The position numbers were made by a program, and so were the translations under genes. From assembly GCA_964482035.1 (NCBI GenBank), contig CAYZVC010000002.1, positions 124,001 to 188,000 on the forward strand: DNA of 64,000 bases, read 5' to 3'. The stretch's first letter is position 1, and every line of letters starts with the position of its first letter. The notes below the pieces were generated by a model. That model was not told the origin of the DNA, did not search any database, and saw nothing but the letters and a program-made list of their open reading frames with translations. Origin of the DNA: JANJWP01 sp964482035 (GTDB taxonomy: Bacteria > Patescibacteriota > Gracilibacteria > BD1-5 > UBA2023). Below, piece by piece: positions 60,578 to 64,000 of this stretch.

Positions 60578-62191
60578 TTATTGTCCCTTCTTGATGTCGT
60601 TGAACTGTTTCGAGAGGGCTCAGACGTTGAGGAGCGAATCCGTGAAAGTCAGCGTGAATCAACGGAGCTCCTGGAGGTCGTTGCTGAACGAATCCGAATA
60701 CGATTGACTGATGGCGGAGGACTTGATCGCCGCGTAGTTTCAAGAAAGCGCAGGGGCGGAGTTCAGCTTCCTATCCGCGGTCGTAGCGTCCGTCGAGAGG
60801 CCTTCGGTATTCCTGATGGCCATTTGGGACTGGTTGTCGTCGATGACGTTCTGCTTGTCGTACCGGATTCCGTAGTCCTTGAAAGCGCCGGCGGTGATTT
60901 CTTTGAATTCCTTCTCTTCGCTCGAGACTTTCGGTTCGCCACGGGGCGTGTCGCCACCCTTGAGATTGAGAATGGGCGGAGGAAGCGTCTGTACTACGAC
61001 GCCCAAGTGGACGAGGTCGGGGAGCTTGAGGTTTTTTAGGAGGAGTTCGAAGAAGTTGTTCGTGTGTTGGGCTTGGATGAACGACGTTCCGGCGAATTTC
61101 TGCACGATTTTGTAATTCTCGTCGAGAACGCCCTCGATTGTAGGGGCTTTTCCCCCGCCGAGAAGGAGCATGTTGTACATGACGAAGTCTACCCGGATGC
61201 AGAAAAACGTCATGCACGGGAATTTGTCGGTCTTGTTTTCCGATCTTCCGGAACCGCGGTTTGCGGCGACCGGAGTCAGGTTCGATCCCGAGTACTTCGC
61301 CAAATCGGCGGGAGTTCCCGAAGTGGACGCGTTGGAACCGTTCGCAAGCTGGTTTTCGATATCGAACGCGAGAGCTTGGTCGAGTCCGTTCACGGTCGTG
61401 CCGTCCGTACATTCCGCACTGTTCGCGAGACCGGAAGAAGTGAGCCTTCCGGAAAAGCTGCCGAGGTACGCGGGCGGATTGATAGTTACCGGATCATAGG
61501 CGGCATACCCGTCGTAAACGGCGCTGCTCGGGTATCCGGTGGCTTGTGCGAAGCTCATGACGGACTTTCCTCCGTCGTTCACGAGGCCGTCGTACGGGAT
61601 GTTTTTGGAAAATATGACCGCGTGGATGTTCTCGAGGTCTTTTACGAGGTCGTAGCTCGAATTGTCGAGATTGCCGTCCGAAAAGAGTCCCGTGGAAGCC
61701 ATTTTCCCGAGTGCCTGCGTTTGTCCGGCGGCTTCGGATTTCAGTTCCCCCGCATATGCTCCGACGGTTTTCGACAAGACCGACATTTGGTCGGCGGTCA
61801 TTTTCACTCCAGGCGTAACATGCGAAAAAATCATGCCGATTTCGCCGGATTCGATGGCGTTGAGTTCGGCCATAGTGAACGGTTTGCCTTCGTTGAGGCA
61901 CTTTACCGAAGACCCCGATTCGTCTTTACAAATCGGCCCGATGGCGCTGTTGAGTTTCTTAGTCGCTTGGGGGAGGCGTTTCTCCGCCATCATGTTCTTG
62001 AGTTTGCCGACGCCCACGTCCACCTTGCGGTAGAGGTCGAGGCCGAGGTCTTCGCCCGCGAAACCTTCCGCCGATGCCGAAGGAACGATTTCGAACGATT
62101 TCCCGCCGTTCCACGAAAAGACGCCGGCAGCGAGTGCCGTCGTCAATTGCGTGAGGGCGAGGACCGCCGCGAGCGTCCTTCGGGAGTTCAT
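60578..62191 (-). CDS. Secreted protein of unknown function (537 aa)
   Basis: Signal peptide MNSRRTLAAVLALTQLTTAL to about ASAEG. Three TGA-Gly codons near the C-terminus. Alternating helical and loop regions (RKVDVGVGKLKNMMAEKRLP, MTADQMSVLSKTVGAYAGEL, MTFFCIRVDFVMYNMLLLGG, FIQAQHTNNFFELLLKNLKL), a few Cys. Start ATG overlaps the clpC stop (TAATG), so it is coupled to clpC. Together with 59243 it forms a two-gene secreted module; no homologue recognised. Confidence 0.8.
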
Positions 62192-64000
62192 TATTTTTTC
62201 GGGAAATCGAATTCGAGGGCGCCTTTTTTCGCGCTTACGCGAATGGTACCACGTTTCTTCTCCGTTATCAAATACTCGGCTATCTGGTCTTCGATCTTGT
62301 CCTGTACGAAACGGCGGACCGGGCGTGCGCCGAATTCCGGGTTGTAGGTTTCCTTTTCGATGAGGTTCACCGCCTTAGTGTCGTATTCGAGGTCGATTCC
62401 CACGGTCGCGAGGCGGGTCTTGAGATTTTCGAGCTGGAGCTTGATAATCTTGCCCATAGCCTTCTTGTCGAGGGGGTTGAACACGACGGTCTTGTCGATG
62501 CGGTTGATGAATTCCGGAGCGAAATATTCGTCGAGACCGTCCACGATCTTGTCACGGATTTTTTCGTAGTCGCGGACGATCTTCGCTTCTTCGGACTCGT
62601 CGATATCGAAACCGATCTGCGAGGCCTTGTTGGTGAATTCTTCGCTGCCGATGTTCGACGTCATGATGACGACGGTGTTCTTGAAATTGACCTTGCGTCC
62701 CTTCCCGTCGGTCACCGCGCCGTCTTCGAGAATCTGGAGGAGGAGGTTGAACACTTCGAAATTGCCCTTTTCGATTTCGTCGAAAAGCACGATGGAATAC
62801 GGCTTGCGGCGCACCTTTTCGGTGAGCATGCCACCTTCTTCGTATCCGACGTAACCGGCGGTGGTACCGATGAGTTTCGATGCGGAAGAGCGTTCGTTGT
62901 ATTCGCTCATGTCGATCTTGATGAGCGCCTTCGGGTCGCCGTAGAATTCTTCGGCGAGGGCTTTGACGAGCTCGGTCTTACCGACGCCCGTGGGGCCGAG
63001 GAAGAGGAACGACCCGATCGGACGGTCGGTGTCGGAAATGCCAGAGCGCGAACGCTTGATGGCGCTCGTGATGGCGTCGACGGCGTCGTCCTGCGCGATG
63101 ATGCGGTTCTTGAGCTTCTTGCCGAGGGCGGTGATTTTTTCGAGTTCTTCGGTGCGGAGGTTCTCTACCGGAACGCCCGTGATCTGGTGGACGATTTTGC
63201 GGACGTCTTCGCCCGTGATATGGAGGCGCTTTTCACGCGGAACGGTGCGCTTTGCTTTCTTTTCGGCGATTTTCTTTTCGAGATCGGCCTGCTTTTCCTT
63301 CGCCTTGATGGCCTTATGGTACTGCTGGGAGATGACGAAGCTTTCGATGTCCTTCTGGAGCTTTTCGATTTCTTCTTTGGTGGATTTGATTTCCTCCTCG
63401 TCGAAATTGTACTTCATCGATTTCGCCGAGCAGGCCTCGTCGATGAGGTCGATGGCCTTGTCGGGGAGGTAGCGGTCGGTGACGTAGCGGATCGAGAGTT
63501 CGACCGCGTCCTTCACGGCCTCGTCTTCGATGATGAGGTTGTGGAATTCTTCGAAAGACGGCGCGAGGCCGGAGATGATAGCCTTGGCGGTGGCTTCGTC
63601 CGGTTCTTCGACTTCGATTTTCTGGAAGCGGCGTTCGAGCGCGGAGTCCTTTTCGATGTGCTTCTGGTATTCGGTGAGGGTGGTCGCTCCGATGACGCAG
63701 ATCTTCCCGCGGCCCATGGCCGGTTTGAGGATGTTGGCGGCGTCGAGGGTGCCTTCGCCCGAGCCCGCGCCGATGATGGTGTGGATTTCGTCGATGAAGA
63801 GGACGATTTCGTTTTCGAGCTTGGAGGCTTCGTCGATGATCTGTTTGATGCGCGCTTCGAATTCGCCGCGGTACTTGGTACCCGCTACGAGGGAAGAGAG
63901 GTCGAGCGAGATGACGCGCTTTCCGCGCATGGCGAGCGGAACGGTGCCTTCCGAAATGCGACGCGCCAAACCTTCGACGACGGCGGTCTTGCCGACGCCC
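62191..64000 (-). CDS. clpC: ClpC/ClpB-type AAA+ unfoldase (5' part outside window)
   Basis: At least 600 residues; the gene runs off the window edge. First AAA module: ARRISEGTVP, LVAGTKYRGEFEARIKQIID, Walker B NEIVLFIDEIHTIIGAGSGE, ATTLTEYQKHIEKDSALERR. A short coiled M-domain (YHKAIKAKEKQADLEKKIAE) as in ClpC rather than the long one of ClpB. Second module: FLFLGPTGVGKTELVKALAE, SIVLFDEIEKGNFEVFNLLL, IMTSNIGSEEFTNK, and a C-terminal D2-small domain. No TGA. Its stop is coupled to the secreted gene 60578. ClpC works with ClpP or as a disaggregase. Confidence 0.93.
   Translation of the reverse strand, partial: GVGKTAVVEGLARRISEGTVPLAMRGKRVISLDLSSLVAGTKYRGEFEARIKQIIDEASKLENEIVLFIDEIHTIIGAGSGEGTLDAANILKPAMGRGKICVIGATTLTEYQKHIEKDSALERRFQKIEVEEPDEATAKAIISGLAPSFEEFHNLIIEDEAVKDAVELSIRYVTDRYLPDKAIDLIDEACSAKSMKYNFDEEEIKSTKEEIEKLQKDIESFVISQQYHKAIKAKEKQADLEKKIAEKKAKRTVPREKRLHITGEDVRKIVHQITGVPVENLRTEELEKITALGKKLKNRIIAQDDAVDAITSAIKRSRSGISDTDRPIGSFLFLGPTGVGKTELVKALAEEFYGDPKALIKIDMSEYNERSSASKLIGTTAGYVGYEEGGMLTEKVRRKPYSIVLFDEIEKGNFEVFNLLLQILEDGAVTDGKGRKVNFKNTVVIMTSNIGSEEFTNKASQIGFDIDESEEAKIVRDYEKIRDKIVDGLDEYFAPEFINRIDKTVVFNPLDKKAMGKIIKLQLENLKTRLATVGIDLEYDTKAVNLIEKETYNPEFGARPVRRFVQDKIEDQIAEYLITEKKRGTIRVSAKKGALEFDFPKK

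Noticed and set aside
1..64000. CRISPR array or cas genes
   Set aside because: No regularly spaced direct repeats and no Cas motif found; the only direct repeat is the 49-bp one inside the fibre gene.
1..64000. Complete insertion sequence or integrase
   Set aside because: No DDE, HUH or tyrosine/serine recombinase motif seen; repeats A and B carry no ORF.

Overview
The window comes from a bacterium that reads UGA as glycine (NCBI genetic code 25), which points to the Absconditabacteria (SR1) / Gracilibacteria branch of the CPR/Patescibacteria. At least thirty genes become intact only if in-frame TGA is Gly. In uvrB a single TGA sits at a family-conserved glycine, the serine acetyltransferase has seven, and mscL has TGA at the glycine of its first helix. 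The only release factor seen is RF1 (UAA/UAG). Base composition is GC-rich by eye (roughly mid-50s percent), whereas the code-25 genomes I know of are AT-rich. Most genes have no Shine-Dalgarno sequence and start after a motif such as TTCCCATG; a few look leaderless. Promoters are sigma70-like with a strikingly uniform 16-17 bp spacer.

Layout. 1-3.5 kb: unknown partial gene, a possible small RNA, a LamG pseudopilin, a PhnA-like protein and an AT-rich RelA/SpoT synthetase. 3.5-5.2 kb: tRNA-Ser, tRNA-Leu and prfA. 5.2-16 kb: cysE, pilC, a small heat-shock/secreted/rsmA operon, a PAS protein, uvrB, an M23 peptidase and mscL. 16-24 kb: HD hydrolase, lysS-proB, a C39-like protein and fusA, interrupted by three unusual cassettes. 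24-34.4 kb: a surface-fibre locus with pilins, a PilX-like protein, two VGIGT-repeat fibres (one a 1036-residue protein with an S74 chaperone end), Cys-rich and lipoproteins. 34.4-41 kb: tRNA-Met, initiator tRNA, a tRNA 3' fragment, a divergent paralogue pair, an EVE protein, an ABC exporter and tRNA-Pro. 40.7-51.5 kb: TrmB regulator, CYTH enzyme, MaoC-PTA fusion, alaS, a large secreted protein and ruvC. 51.5-64 kb: a phosphohexomutase flanked by two copies of a structured repeat, def, a Mur ligase, a TPR protein, dnaB, two secreted proteins and clpC (partial).

Three things stand out. (1) Five single-gene cassettes (A 19331, B 20571, C 21636-, D 45160, E 59127-) each carry a strong Shine-Dalgarno sequence and end in TGA just before an intrinsic terminator. 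They look like standard-code genes inside a recoded genome; no other gene in the window ends in TGA. (2) Two families of structured repeats, one next to gene 3' ends around the phosphohexomutase gene and one next to tRNA genes, keep linkers nearly identical while the paired arms differ between copies and remain complementary. (3) The surface/pilus locus combines pilin-like proteins with phage-tail-fibre-like self-chaperoned adhesins, fitting an epibiotic or predatory life style (inference).

All positions and translations were read by eye. No database search was run, so family names rest on remembered motifs.
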